The translations under genes were made by a program, and so were the position numbers. A DNA stretch of 64,000 nucleotides, from assembly GCA_913776245.1 (NCBI GenBank), contig CAJYLO010000007.1, forward strand, positions 186,001-250,000. The letters run 5' to 3'. Positions 43,988 to 53,431 of the stretch are shown here, in pieces. Position 1 is the first letter of the stretch, and each line of letters opens with the position of its first letter. The notes under the pieces are model-generated. The model ran no database searches. It saw only the letters and a program-made list of their open reading frames with translations, and was not told the DNA's origin. This DNA is from an uncultured Chryseobacterium sp. GTDB taxonomy: Bacteria; Bacteroidota; Bacteroidia; Flavobacteriales; Weeksellaceae.

Positions 43988-44752
43988 TTATAAATTAACA
44001 GTTCCTTTAAAAACCTGAACAGCAGGGCCTTCCAGCCATATGTTCTCAAAGCCTTCGCCGTTTTTATCAGCATAAACCCTGAGTTGGCCGCCTTTGACCT
44101 TAATTTCAACAAACGTTTGATTATTTTTTTTCATAAAAGTTAAAGCCGCAGCTGTAACACCGGTTCCGCAACTGAAGGTTTCATCTTCCACACCACGCTC
44201 ATAGGTTCTCACGAAAAGTTCCTTGTCAGAAAGCTTCTCCACGAAATTAACATTGATGCCTTCCTTTTTATAAGTTTCGGAATTTCGGATTTCGTTACCA
44301 TTTCCGTAAACATTATAATTATTTAACGTTTCTACATATTTTACATAATGAGGCGAGCCGGTATTGAGAACAAAATCATTGCCGTCTTTGTCAATATGTT
44401 TAACATCACCCATTTTCAGCTTAACGATTCCGTTTTTGATTTCAGCTTCGTGGATGCCGTCAATGGCTGTAAAAACTGTTTTTTCTTCAATAATGTTAAG
44501 GAAATGCGCGAAGGCAACCGAACATCTTGCGCCGTTGCCACAGAAACTTTTGGAGCCGTCGGAATTATAATAATCCACCTCAAAGTCTGCATTTTTTTCA
44601 GCATTGATTTTGATTAAGCCGTCGGCACCAATCCCGAATCTGCGGTCACAAAGTTTCTGGATGCTTTCAATGGAAAGTTCATCCCACTCTCCGGAACGGT
44701 TGTCTATCATAACGAAGTCGTTACCTGTTCCCTGATATTTATAGAATTGCAT
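43988..44752 (-). CDS. dapF: Diaminopimelate epimerase
   Basis: This 254-residue enzyme interconverts LL- and meso-diaminopimelate for lysine and peptidoglycan synthesis. Both catalytic cysteines are visible: Cys71 in SFCGNGARC and Cys195 in ETFSCGTGVTAA. The N-terminal signature FYKYQGTGNDFVMIDNR and FGIGADGLI are typical. The start matches the usual family N-terminus. It lies upstream of mltG in a two-gene unit. Confidence 0.97.
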   Translation of the reverse strand: MQFYKYQGTGNDFVMIDNRSGEWDELSIESIQKLCDRRFGIGADGLIKINAEKNADFEVDYYNSDGSKSFCGNGARCSVAFAHFLNIIEEKTVFTAIDGIHEAEIKNGIVKLKMGDVKHIDKDGNDFVLNTGSPHYVKYVETLNNYNVYGNGNEIRNSETYKKEGINVNFVEKLSDKELFVRTYERGVEDETFSCGTGVTAAALTFMKKNNQTFVEIKVKGGQLRVYADKNGEGFENIWLEGPAVQVFKGTVNL

Positions 44753-44946
44753 TTATGATTTTGATTTTTAATGATTTAATTGATCTTATTATTGCAAAAA
44801 TTAAGCCTGTAAAAATACTTAAATTATAAGGATTACAATGTTGATGAATGTTATTTAAAATCACTCTAAAAGCCTTTGGTGAAACTTCAATATATTATAG
44901 AAATTCTCAATGCAAATAATCCATTATTATTTTAAAATTTATGCCT

Positions 44947-44954
44947 TATCTTTG
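44947..44954 (+). promoter_or_regulatory. Candidate -7 box TATCTTTG before the ECF sigma gene
   Basis: Exact match to the Bacteroidota -7 consensus TAnnTTTG, ten bases before the chosen ATG at 44965. It overlaps the first possible ATG at 44941, which argues that the longer start is not used. No clear -33 TTTG is visible. Confidence 0.4.
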
Positions 44955-44964
44955 TTCATTGAAA

Positions 44965-45522
44965 ATGAAAGAAGACCAGCTGCTTACGCTCATCATAAAA
45001 GCCAGAGAGAAAAATCAAAAGGCTCAGACACAGCTCATTAATATGTTTTGGGTGGATGTTTTTTCTTTCGTGATGAACAGAGTGAAGGATGAAAATGATG
45101 CTGATGAAATTACAGTTTCCGTATTTTCAAAAGTCCTTAACAAGCTGGATTTATTTGACCCTAATTTCCAGTTCAAGACCTGGATTCTGACGATTGCCCA
45201 AAACACAATCATCGATTTCTGGAGAAGAAAAAGCCGGGAAAGTGAGGATGCAAGTGACGGACTGGAAAACGTTAAAAACGAATTCGCAAGGTCGCCGGAA
45301 GAATTGTTGATTTCTGAAGAAGACCAGCAGAAGATCATCAAAATCATTGAAACAATGGATGCTAAAAATCAGGACATCATCCGTCTACGGTTTTTTGAAG
45401 AAAAAAGCATCAAAGAAATAGCGGAAGAACTCAATCTTTCCGTAGCCAACACAAAAGTAAGAATAATGCGTGCTAAGAAAATCCTGGCCGAATTATTAAA
45501 AGAAGACGATACGGATTTTTAA
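44965..45522 (+). CDS. ECF-type RNA polymerase sigma factor
   Basis: This 185-residue protein has sigma region 2 (about 20-95, VFSFVMNRVKDENDADEITV and FKTWILTIAQNTIIDFWRRK) and region 4 (about 120-175, DIIRLRFFEEKSIKEIAEEL and SVANTKVRIMRAKKIL). I chose the ATG at 44965 because a -7 promoter box lies just upstream and MKEDQLLTLI is a natural start. No anti-sigma gene is adjacent. It is 15 bases upstream of lipA and may be co-transcribed with it. Confidence 0.9.
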   Translation: MKEDQLLTLIIKAREKNQKAQTQLINMFWVDVFSFVMNRVKDENDADEITVSVFSKVLNKLDLFDPNFQFKTWILTIAQNTIIDFWRRKSRESEDASDGLENVKNEFARSPEELLISEEDQQKIIKIIETMDAKNQDIIRLRFFEEKSIKEIAEELNLSVANTKVRIMRAKKILAELLKEDDTDF

Positions 45523-45537
45523 TTTCAAGAAATCGAA

Positions 45538-46392
45538 ATGGAAGAAACATTAACTCAAAAACCCAAATGGATCCGTGTAAAATTGCCGACAGGTAAGAAT
45601 TACAGAGAACTGCGACATTTGGTGGACAAATATAAATTGAATACGATCTGCCAGAGCGGAAGCTGCCCGAATATGGGTGAATGCTGGGGCGAAGGAACGG
45701 CAACATTTATGATTCTGGGAAATATCTGTACCAGAAGCTGCGGTTTCTGTGGTGTTAAAACCGGAAAACCAATGGATGTGAACTGGGATGAACCGGAAAA
45801 AGTAGCACGTTCTATCAAATTAATGAAAATCAAACACGCGGTTCTGACTTCTGTGGATCGGGATGATCTGAAAGATATGGGCTCGATTCTTTGGGCAGAG
45901 ACGGTGAATGCCGTGCGTAGAATTTCCCCAGGAACAACTATGGAAACTTTGATTCCGGATTTTCAGGGCGTGACAAAACATATCGACAGACTGGTAGAAG
46001 TGGCTCCCGAAGTGATTTCTCACAATATGGAAACGGTGAAGCGACTGACAAGAGAAGTAAGAATCCAGGCCAAATACGAACGCAGTCTGGAGGTTTTGAG
46101 ATACCTGAAAGAAGCGGGGCAGAACCGTACGAAAACCGGTGTAATGCTTGGTTTAGGCGAAACTAAAGATGAGGTTTTCCAAACCATTGAAGATATCAGA
46201 AATGCTGATGTGGATGTCATTACTTTGGGACAATACCTCCAGCCGACTAAAAAACATTTACCCGTTCAGCGATTTATTTCCCCTGAGGAATTTGATGAAT
46301 ACGGAGACTTTGCCAGAAACTTGGGTTTTCGTCACGTAGAAAGCTCACCATTAGTAAGAAGCTCTTATCACGCAGAGAAACATATTCATTAA
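45538..46392 (+). CDS. lipA: Lipoyl synthase
   Basis: This 284-residue radical SAM enzyme inserts two sulfurs into octanoyl groups on lipoate-dependent proteins. The auxiliary cluster ligands are Cys38, Cys43 and Cys49 ([12 protein letters not shown]). The radical SAM CX3CX2C is Cys64, Cys68 and Cys71 (CTRSCGFC). The conserved C-terminal RSSYHAE, including the serine ligand, is present. It is full length. A strong bidirectional terminator follows. Confidence 0.97.
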   Translation: MEETLTQKPKWIRVKLPTGKNYRELRHLVDKYKLNTICQSGSCPNMGECWGEGTATFMILGNICTRSCGFCGVKTGKPMDVNWDEPEKVARSIKLMKIKHAVLTSVDRDDLKDMGSILWAETVNAVRRISPGTTMETLIPDFQGVTKHIDRLVEVAPEVISHNMETVKRLTREVRIQAKYERSLEVLRYLKEAGQNRTKTGVMLGLGETKDEVFQTIEDIRNADVDVITLGQYLQPTKKHLPVQRFISPEEFDEYGDFARNLGFRHVESSPLVRSSYHAEKHIH

Positions 46393-46415
46393 TAAACTAT
46401 TATTGATATAAACAA

Positions 46416-46440
46416 AAAAGACTCCTATATGGAGTCTTTT
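46416..46440. terminator. Bidirectional terminator after lipA
   Basis: AAAAGACTCC and GGAGTCTTTT form a perfect 10-bp stem with loop TATAT. It overlaps the 3' end of the small leftward gene at 46425. Confidence 0.85.
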
Positions 46441-46613
46441 ACTTTTTGTTCTGTTGGCTGTACTTTATCGGTTTGGTTCATTTGTTCCACTTGCTGCGGA
46501 ATGAACATCATATAAGCAAAATATCCAAGAAGGAATAATGCTATAATAATGATAATTGCCATCATTGGCCCTTTGTTGGTTTCGCTGTCTGATTTTGGAA
46601 TATCTGGTCTCAT
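46425..46613 (-). CDS. Small single-pass membrane protein of unknown function
   Basis: This 62-residue product has a short charged N-terminus (MRPDIPKSDSETNKG), one very hydrophobic helix (about 16-39, MMAIIIIIALFLLGYFAYMMF) and a polar, Gln-rich C-terminus. It fills an otherwise empty interval between lipA and the ammonium transporter, and its stop codon lies in the shared terminator, which favours a real gene. I do not recognise a family. Confidence 0.6.
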   Translation of the reverse strand: MRPDIPKSDSETNKGPMMAIIIIIALFLLGYFAYMMFIPQQVEQMNQTDKVQPTEQKVKDSI

Positions 46614-46759
46614 AATTTATTTTTATTGACGATATATCAAAACTGATGCCTTGTTATTTTTTGACTTGTAAAAATTAATACTTGTTTTAATTTTTTATTT
46701 AATCATAAAAAAATATGGGTTTTCGAATTTATTTTTATAAATATTTAAAATTAACCCCA

Positions 46760-46767
46760 TATATTTG
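46760..46767 (+). promoter_or_regulatory. Candidate -7 box TATATTTG of the ammonium transporter gene
   Basis: Exact TAnnTTTG match 20 bases upstream of the ATG. The -33 element is not evident in the AT-rich sequence before it. Confidence 0.4.
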
Positions 46768-46787
46768 TAGGGCTAAATGTAAAATAT

Positions 46788-48131
46788 ATGAAAATTGAAA
46801 AGCGTTGGGTCATTTCATTCATAATAATCACTTTGGTTTCGATTCTTGCATTATTCTGGCCGGTACAGACTTTTTTGCCAAAACCAGGAACTTTTTTAAC
46901 AGAAGACCATGTCGTAGGCGCCGATGTAGCCTGGATCCTGGCTTCTTCCGGTTTGGTTTTGCTGATGACTCCGGGATTGTCTTTTTTTTATGGCGGAATG
47001 GTCGGGAAGAAGAATGTCATTTCAACAATGCTGCAAAGCTTTATCGCATTGGGCGTTATTAGTATTCTTTGGGTTGTTGTAGGATTTAGCCTGTCATTTG
47101 GAGATTCTATTGGAATTACCATCAATGGTCAGCATTACGGATTGATAGGAGATCCAACCTCCTATTTATTTTTCAATAACGTTGGTGTTTTGCCGCATAG
47201 TCAGTTGGCATCCACAATTCCTTTTATATTGTTTGCTTTATTTCAGATGAAATTTGCGGTAATTACGCCAGCTTTGATCACGGGTTCTTTTGCCGAAAGA
47301 GTAAGGTTTATATCTTATTTGCTGTTTATGGTTTTATTCAGTTTGGTGATCTACACACCCCTTTGTCATATGGTTTGGCATCCGGACGGCCTGCTCAATA
47401 AATATTTCGGGGTCAAGGATTTTGCTGGCGGAACGGTTGTGCACATGAGTGCGGGGTTTGCTGCTTTGGCTGGGGCAATGATGATTGGCAAACGGAAAAA
47501 TCCACATCACGAACCATCCAATATCCCTTTTGTGATTCTTGGCACAGGAATGCTTTGGTTTGGCTGGTTTGGGTTTAATGCCGGTTCGGCTTTGTCTGCT
47601 AATGCAACGGCGGCAATGGCTTTTGGAACTACAACAGTAGCTTCTGCAACAGCTATGCTGACGTGGATTTTCTTTGACCGGATGAACGGAAGAAAAGTTT
47701 CTGCTTTAGGCGCATGTATCGGAGCGGTTGTCGGTTTGGTTGCCATTACGCCGGCTGCCGGTTTTGTGACCATTCCGCACGCAATTTTTATCGGATTTAT
47801 TTCAGCAATCGTTTCCAATCTGATGTGCAACTGGAAAAGACTGAAAAAAGTGGATGATACACTGGATGTGTTTGCCTGCCACGGCGTTGGCGGAATTATG
47901 GGAATGATTCTGACAGCAATTTTAGCTCAAGGTGAAAACGCAAGTTTGCTTCATGGTGGATTTGAAGTGTTTGCCCATCATATGATGGCTTTGGTTCTGG
48001 TTTCGGCATTTACCTTTTTAGGAAGTATTGTCCTTTATAAACTGACGGATATGATTATTCCGTTAAGAGTTGCGGAAGATTCGGAAAATCTTGGCTTGGA
48101 TATTTCCCAGCACGATGAAAGTTGCCTCTAA
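46788..48131 (+). CDS. amt: Ammonium transporter, Amt family
   Basis: This 447-residue protein has about eleven membrane helices plus an N-terminal one. It shows the Amt pattern ADVAWILASSGLVLLMTPGLS, FYGGMVGKKNVIST, the first pore His in LCHMVWHPDG and the second in VFACHGVGGIMG. Helix blocks with FNAGSALSAN are typical. It conducts ammonium or ammonia across the inner membrane. No GlnK (PII) gene is beside it, unlike in many bacteria. Confidence 0.95.
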   Translation: MKIEKRWVISFIIITLVSILALFWPVQTFLPKPGTFLTEDHVVGADVAWILASSGLVLLMTPGLSFFYGGMVGKKNVISTMLQSFIALGVISILWVVVGFSLSFGDSIGITINGQHYGLIGDPTSYLFFNNVGVLPHSQLASTIPFILFALFQMKFAVITPALITGSFAERVRFISYLLFMVLFSLVIYTPLCHMVWHPDGLLNKYFGVKDFAGGTVVHMSAGFAALAGAMMIGKRKNPHHEPSNIPFVILGTGMLWFGWFGFNAGSALSANATAAMAFGTTTVASATAMLTWIFFDRMNGRKVSALGACIGAVVGLVAITPAAGFVTIPHAIFIGFISAIVSNLMCNWKRLKKVDDTLDVFACHGVGGIMGMILTAILAQGENASLLHGGFEVFAHHMMALVLVSAFTFLGSIVLYKLTDMIIPLRVAEDSENLGLDISQHDESCL

Positions 48132-48166
48132 AAAATAGAGTCTAAAATTGTTTGATATGAAGAAGG

Positions 48167-48196
48167 CCTCGTTTGTTACATGACAGCGAGGTTTTT
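48167..48196. terminator. Probable terminator between amt and the methyltransferase gene
   Basis: CCTCG (48167-48171) and CGAGG (48187-48191) form a short stem followed by TTTTT. The stem is only five clear pairs. Confidence 0.5.
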
Positions 48197-48209
48197 CGGT
48201 TTCACGATG

Positions 48210-48944
48210 TTAGTTTTTTGTGCAGAATAAAATCGTTTCGTTTTCGGAAAATCCAAAGTAATCATCTTTGGAAAAAATTTTAACTTCAACTGAAAATCCG
48301 CTATTTTCCAATCTTTTTTTCAAACCATCAACAGAATAAATGCGAACGTGATCATCCTGACCGAAATGTTTTAATCTATCTTCTTTGCTTATGATGGAAA
48401 AATCTTCATAGATTTCGCCGTCTTTGAATGGCGTCTGGATAAGGCAGGTTCCATTATTTTTTAAAACCCGGAACAGCTCATTCATCGCTTTCTGATCGTT
48501 TTCAATATGTTCCAGGATATGATAACAGATAATCAGGTCAAAATTATCAGATTCTGAATCAATATTGGTAATGTCGAATCGATAATCAGCTAAAAATTCA
48601 TTCTCGAAATCAGTAGAAAAATAAGTGATGCTCTTATTGCTTTTCAGGTTTCTGTAAATCGCTCGTGAAGGCGAAAAATCTAAGATCTTAATCTCCGGCT
48701 TCAGATAGTTTTCATTAAGTATGTTCCATAGCCTTCTCGTTCTGGGTAAGCTTCCGCAAATGGGACAAATGTGGTTTCCATTTTCTACCAGAACGAATTT
48801 CTTAAGCTTTTTGCCGCAGATGTTGCATTGATGCTGATTACCCTTGTAAAGCGGATAAAGCACTGAGCGAAAGGTAACTTCATTCTCAAATAAGAATTTT
48901 TGAGGCAGAATATTTTTGACAAAGTTTTTGAGCAATTGATACAT
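48210..48944 (-). CDS. SAM-dependent methyltransferase with N-terminal zinc-finger-like motif
   Basis: A possible ATG at 49004 would leave only 33 bp to the divergent gene. I prefer the ATG at 48944 (MYQLLKNFVKNIL), which follows a TATCTTGC box on the same strand. The protein (about 244 residues) has two CxxC pairs (CNICGKKL and CPICGSLPRTRR, about 40-75) that may bind zinc. A class I Rossmann methyltransferase domain follows, with IKILDFSPSRAIY (motif I), FDLIICYHILEHIENDQKAM and FRVLKNNGTCLIQTP. The acceptor is unknown. Confidence 0.8.
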   Translation of the reverse strand: MYQLLKNFVKNILPQKFLFENEVTFRSVLYPLYKGNQHQCNICGKKLKKFVLVENGNHICPICGSLPRTRRLWNILNENYLKPEIKILDFSPSRAIYRNLKSNKSITYFSTDFENEFLADYRFDITNIDSESDNFDLIICYHILEHIENDQKAMNELFRVLKNNGTCLIQTPFKDGEIYEDFSIISKEDRLKHFGQDDHVRIYSVDGLKKRLENSGFSVEVKIFSKDDYFGFSENETILFCTKN

Positions 48945-49037
48945 CCCGAAGAAAAATGATTCGCAAGATAATAAACCTGCTTTATATTTAGGCATTTTAC
49001 TCAAGATTTTCTAAATTCGTGTCTTAAAATTTTTAAG

Positions 49038-50369
49038 ATGACGAAATTTGGAGTGGATGCGGCCAGTTTTTATGTGCCTTCTTTATATTTAGAAATCAAA
49101 GACCTTGCGGAGAAGAGAGGAATAGAACCGGCAAAATTGGAGAAAGGTTTGGGATTGCATAAAATGGCTTTGCCCGATGTACACGAGGATGCAGCGACTT
49201 TTGCTGCGGAAGCTTTACTAAAATTGATTCAAGATTATAACATCAATCCGAAAGAAATCTCAAGAGTTTATCTGGGAACAGAAAGTGCTTTGGACGCTGC
49301 AAAACCAACCGCAACTTACGCCGTTCAGATGGTGGAAGAATTGCTGAGTGACGAATTTGGGGAAAGAAGTTTCAAAAACTGCGATGTGGTGGACATGACT
49401 TTCGCCTGCGTTGGAGCTGTGGATGCACTTCATAATTCACTGGATTTTGTAAGGGCAAATCCTTTGAAAAAAGCAATTGTCATTGCGAGCGACTATGCAA
49501 AATATGAGCTGGCATCTTCCGGAGAATATACACAGGGTGGAGGAGCAGTGGCGCTTTTGGTTTCTGCCAATCCAAGATTGATAGAGATTGATAACAACTG
49601 GGGTGTGGCTACGGAAAGCGTTTTTGATTTTTTCAAACCGAGACGTCATCATTCTAAATCGGAATTAAATGCTGCACCGGAAAATTACCCGGACAAAATT
49701 GAAGTATTTACAGACGAACCTGTATTCGATGGTCAGTATTCCAATCAATGTTACCAGGACAGAATTCGGGAAGCTTATCAGCATTATAAAGAACAGACTT
49801 TCACGGTGAGGCCTTATGAAGACTGGAGGTATCTGATTTTCCATTTGCCTTACGCATTTCACGGGAAAAGAGTGTTTACCGAGATTTATAGTTTAGAAAA
49901 TCACCTTGATTTTTCTGATGCCGAGAAACAAAAAGCCATCGCAAAATCCGAAGATTACATCCAATTCATCAATGAAAAAATTGAGAAATCGCAAAGAGCT
50001 TCTTCCGAAATCGGCAATATGTACACCGCTTCTATTTTTATGGCGTTGTTGTCTGCACTACAAACTTCGTTTAACGAAAGTGAAGATTTAACGGACAAAG
50101 AAATCGGTTTTCTGGCTTATGGAAGTGGTTCTAAGTCTAAAGTTTTTGTTGGAAAAGTTTCTTCCGAATGGCAATCAATCGTAGAAAAATGGAATCTTTT
50201 CGAAAATCTGAAAAGCAGGCTTGCAATTGATTTCGAAACTTACGAAAAATTACACCGTAAACAGTTAGAGTCTTCCGTTAATCCGGATTATAAAGGATTC
50301 GGACTGATAAGAGTTGAAAAAGAAAGTCCTGTTCTGAAAGGCGCAAGATACTATTCTTACCAGAAATAA
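49038..50369 (+). CDS. Hydroxymethylglutaryl-CoA synthase family protein
   Basis: This 443-residue thiolase-fold enzyme has catalytic Cys124 in DMTFACVGAVDAL, a Glu in YLGTESALDAAKP and a His in HLPYAFHGKRV. It condenses acetyl-CoA with acetoacetyl-CoA, the entry step of the mevalonate pathway that many flavobacteria use for isoprenoids. Other pathway genes are not in the window. A TAAATTCG box at about 49012 may be its -7 promoter element. A strong terminator follows. Confidence 0.9.
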   Translation: MTKFGVDAASFYVPSLYLEIKDLAEKRGIEPAKLEKGLGLHKMALPDVHEDAATFAAEALLKLIQDYNINPKEISRVYLGTESALDAAKPTATYAVQMVEELLSDEFGERSFKNCDVVDMTFACVGAVDALHNSLDFVRANPLKKAIVIASDYAKYELASSGEYTQGGGAVALLVSANPRLIEIDNNWGVATESVFDFFKPRRHHSKSELNAAPENYPDKIEVFTDEPVFDGQYSNQCYQDRIREAYQHYKEQTFTVRPYEDWRYLIFHLPYAFHGKRVFTEIYSLENHLDFSDAEKQKAIAKSEDYIQFINEKIEKSQRASSEIGNMYTASIFMALLSALQTSFNESEDLTDKEIGFLAYGSGSKSKVFVGKVSSEWQSIVEKWNLFENLKSRLAIDFETYEKLHRKQLESSVNPDYKGFGLIRVEKESPVLKGARYYSYQK

Positions 50370-50375
50370 AAAATC

Positions 50376-50404
50376 GAAAACGAGCAGATATTCTGCTCGT
50401 TTTC
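50376..50404. terminator. Bidirectional terminator after the HMG-CoA synthase gene
   Basis: GAAAACGAGCAGA and TCTGCTCGTTTTC form a perfect 13-bp stem with loop TAT, between convergent genes. Confidence 0.9.
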
Positions 50405-50436
50405 ACTTTGAAAAAATCTATAACTAACTATTTAAT

Positions 50437-51354
50437 TTAAAATAACTTTTTACTCTGGAAAATTTTAGGCGTTACACCTTCCATTTGCTTGAACACCCGG
50501 ATGAAATAATTAGTATCCGAAAAACCGGTGCTGAAAGCCGCTTCACTCACCGAATTATTACGAATCAACAATTCTTTCGCTTTTTTAATTCTTTCCTGAA
50601 TGATAAATTCATTAGGCGTAAGCCCCAATTCTTCTTTGAACATCTTGAAAAAATTGGATTTACTCACATAAGCCATTTTTGCAATCGCATCAACGGATAA
50701 TTTCTGATGAAGATTTTTCCGGATGTAGTCTGCGACAAAGCCAATTCTGGATTTATTCTTAAGTGTGTTTTTCTCAACCAAATTTCTTGCCTGGGTTTGC
50801 ATTAGCCTTATCAGGAGTTCTTTCAAAGCAAAATCTGCAATCACATCTTTGTAAGAATTATCATCCATCGCAATTCTCATAATATTATTAGTGGCCGAAG
50901 CAAGCGATTTATTATTAAGCAAATAAAATTCTTCCAGCGAAATATTCCATTGGGAAGAATCATCCACTTTTGTAGCATTGAAGTTAAGATGATCAAGAGA
51001 TTGCTGAACAAATTCCGGATTCAGAGTCAGTGAAATGCATTGCGAGGCTTGTTCATCAGCATCCGGGAAATCAATGACCATCGTTTCTCCGGGCGCTACC
51101 AGAACGCTTTCGCCGGGCAGATATTCGAAGTAGTTGGTCTTATCCTGAAGCTTCATCCATTTTTTTCCTCTCAGCATTCCTGTGAACGCCAGATGCTCAA
51201 AGTGCAATTTCACATCATATGCACTCTGGTGCGTCTCATAGATACTGAATTCACAATTATTTAAACTGAATTTCGTTTGGTTTTCCACCAGAGTGTTCAG
51301 TTTATTTTCCTGTGTCAGATTAGGTTTGTGAAGCTGAAAATGATTAGAATGCAT
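50437..51354 (-). CDS. AraC-family transcriptional regulator
   Basis: This 305-residue regulator has a C-terminal AraC double helix-turn-helix (about 205-300). The first recognition helix region is LSVDAIAKMAYVSKSNFFKM and the second is SVSEAAFSTGFSDTNYFIRV, followed by GVTPKIF. The N-terminal 190 residues are an AraC_N-like ligand domain. It is divergent from the aldehyde dehydrogenase gene across a 206-bp gap. It probably activates the aldehyde/alcohol dehydrogenase genes in response to an aldehyde, alcohol or related signal. Confidence 0.92.
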   Translation of the reverse strand: MHSNHFQLHKPNLTQENKLNTLVENQTKFSLNNCEFSIYETHQSAYDVKLHFEHLAFTGMLRGKKWMKLQDKTNYFEYLPGESVLVAPGETMVIDFPDADEQASQCISLTLNPEFVQQSLDHLNFNATKVDDSSQWNISLEEFYLLNNKSLASATNNIMRIAMDDNSYKDVIADFALKELLIRLMQTQARNLVEKNTLKNKSRIGFVADYIRKNLHQKLSVDAIAKMAYVSKSNFFKMFKEELGLTPNEFIIQERIKKAKELLIRNNSVSEAAFSTGFSDTNYFIRVFKQMEGVTPKIFQSKKLF

Positions 51355-51560
51355 TGCTCAAGATTTTTATAACATCTTGTTTATCAAATATAATAAAATT
51401 AAAAATACAAATGATATAAATTTTTCACAACAAATTCTAAAGAATCATAAAAAGAGAATTGTCCTATTTTTTTGGAGCATTGTGCTATCTTATCTGTTTA
51501 TTATGGAATTAACTTAGCCTTAATCAAATGTTAACTGATTATTAATAAAACAATATTATT

Positions 51561-53087
51561 ATGAGCACAACAGTAGAAAAACAAAATTCGACTACTTTAG
51601 CCTGGCCGGAGTTCAAAGCTAAGTATGATAATTACATCGGTGGAAAATTTGTACCATCCGCTGGCGGACAATATTTTGACGTAGTTTCTCCTATTAATGG
51701 AAAAGTTTTCACGCAGGCAGCACATTCTAACAAAGAAGATTTGGAAAATGCTGTTAACGCGGCTTCAGAAGCTTTCAAAACCTGGAAAGACACATCTCCA
51801 ACAGAACGCGGCATTATTCTGAACAAAATCGCAGACAGAATTGAGGAAAATCTGGAATACATTGCAACGGTAGAAACGATTGATAACGGAAAAGCTGTGA
51901 GAGAAACTTTGGCGGCGGATATTCCTTTAGCGATTGACCATTTCAGATACTTCGCTTCTGTAATAAGAGCAGAGGAAGGTTCGCATAACGAGCTGGACAA
52001 AGACACCGTTTCATTGATCGTTCACGAACCGCTTGGAGTAATTGCACAAATCATCCCTTGGAATTTCCCAATCCTGATGGCAGTCTGGAAACTGGCGCCG
52101 GCTTTAGCTGCAGGTAACTGCGTCGTTCTGAAACCGGCGGAAAGCACACCAATCTCAATTATGGTTCTGATGGAACTGATTGGCGATTTGCTTCCGGCAG
52201 GGGTTGTTAATATCGTAAACGGTTTCGGGGCAGAATTAGGAAGAGCTTTGGTAACTAACCCAAAAGTCAGCAAGGCGGCTTTCACCGGTTCTACAGCAAC
52301 AGGCCGTCTGGTCATGCAATATGCAACAGAAAATATCATTCCGGTAACTTTGGAATTGGGTGGCAAATCACCTAACATTTTCTTCAATTCCGTAATGGAT
52401 GCAGATGACGAATTCTTGGATAAAGCCATCGAAGGTGCGGTTCTTTTCGCATTGAATCAAGGAGAGATTTGTACCTGCCCGTCAAGATTATTGGTTCAGG
52501 AAGATATTGCAGATGCTTTCATCGCAAAAGTAATCGAAAGAACCGAGGCCATCAAAGTTGGAAATCCTTTAGACAAAACCGTGATGATGGGCGCTCAGGC
52601 ATCTAAAATCCAAAAAGACAAGATCGAAGGTTACCTCAAATTGGGAAAAGAAGAAGGCGCAGAAGTACTGACGGGCGGAGAAGCCAATCACATCGACGGT
52701 CTGGAAGGTGGTTATTACATCAAGCCGACCATTTTCAAAGGCAATAACCGGATGAGAATCTTCCAGGAAGAGATTTTCGGGCCTGTGTTAGCGTTCACAA
52801 CGTTCAAAGATGAGGCAGAAGCTTTAGAAATTGCCAATGATACCATTTACGGTCTTGGAGCAGGCGTCTGGACGAGGGATGCGCATCAGTTATACAATAT
52901 TCCGAGAAACATTCAGGCGGGTAGAGTTTGGGTGAATCAGTATCATTCTTATCCTGCCGGTGCACCTTTCGGAGGTTACAAGCAGTCCGGGGTAGGAAGA
53001 GAAAATCACAAAATGATGCTCGACCATTACCGCCAAACCAAAAATATGTTGATATCCTACAACAAAAACAAATTAGGATTCTTCTGA
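51561..53087 (+). CDS. NAD-dependent aldehyde dehydrogenase
   Basis: This 508-residue enzyme has the full set of ALDH catalytic residues: Asn168 in IIPWNFP, Glu265 in VTLELGGKSPN and Cys304 in NQGEICTCPSR. The closing segment is GVGRENHKMMLDHYRQTKN. It resembles the AldB/ExaC type that oxidises acetaldehyde and other short aldehydes to acids. Partnership with AdhP downstream supports oxidation of alcohol to acid. It is divergent from an AraC regulator, its likely activator. Confidence 0.94.
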   Translation: MSTTVEKQNSTTLAWPEFKAKYDNYIGGKFVPSAGGQYFDVVSPINGKVFTQAAHSNKEDLENAVNAASEAFKTWKDTSPTERGIILNKIADRIEENLEYIATVETIDNGKAVRETLAADIPLAIDHFRYFASVIRAEEGSHNELDKDTVSLIVHEPLGVIAQIIPWNFPILMAVWKLAPALAAGNCVVLKPAESTPISIMVLMELIGDLLPAGVVNIVNGFGAELGRALVTNPKVSKAAFTGSTATGRLVMQYATENIIPVTLELGGKSPNIFFNSVMDADDEFLDKAIEGAVLFALNQGEICTCPSRLLVQEDIADAFIAKVIERTEAIKVGNPLDKTVMMGAQASKIQKDKIEGYLKLGKEEGAEVLTGGEANHIDGLEGGYYIKPTIFKGNNRMRIFQEEIFGPVLAFTTFKDEAEALEIANDTIYGLGAGVWTRDAHQLYNIPRNIQAGRVWVNQYHSYPAGAPFGGYKQSGVGRENHKMMLDHYRQTKNMLISYNKNKLGFF

Positions 53088-53107
53088 TAAGATTAAAATA
53101 TTATTTC

Positions 53108-53177
53108 TCTCGCAGATTTTACAGTTTTAGCAAATGAATGTCGCATAGAATCTGCACAATTTGCTTAATCTGCGAGA
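53108..53177. repeat. Inverted-repeat element after the aldehyde dehydrogenase gene
   Basis: TCTCGCAGATT (53108-53118) and AATCTGCGAGA (53167-53177) are perfect 11-bp inverted ends. A single half-like CAGATTTACAGATTAAG stretch lies near 15913. It is part of the 344-bp gap 53088-53431. Confidence 0.65.
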
Positions 53178-53205
53178 AATTATAATAAAATAGTTGTGTT
53201 TTTAA

Positions 53206-53348
53206 GGGCGTGCCCGTCGCCTTGGCTAAGTCCGAGGCTACGGTCGGGCTTTCCAGGGCTGCTCCGCCTTTGGCGGATCCGGTGCTGCATTTCATTCCGC
53301 ACTTGCTCGTTCCTCGCAACCCTTCCAATCCCTCACGCAGTGGCGTCT
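53206..53348 (+). repeat. GC-rich dispersed element, copy B
   Basis: It starts GGGCGTGCCC, continues with CGGTCGGGCT and ends CCCTCACGCAGTGGCG, like copy A at 22218-22352. It is GC-rich in an AT-rich setting. A separate GAGCTCCGTAGGAGCGACC motif lies just beyond, at 53385-53403, related to the repeat at 24891-25111. No convincing gene in the gap. Confidence 0.7.
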
Positions 53349-53431
53349 TCCTGAGCCATGCTATGTCATTGGCAGAAAAGACCAGAGCTCCGTAGGAGCG
53401 ACCTGTTAATAAATTAATAAAAATTTGAACT

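Noticed and set aside
53210-53395. Short frames on both strands over GC-rich element copy B.
   Set aside because: The sequence is a repeat shared with 22218-22352 and the reading frames are not conserved between the two copies.
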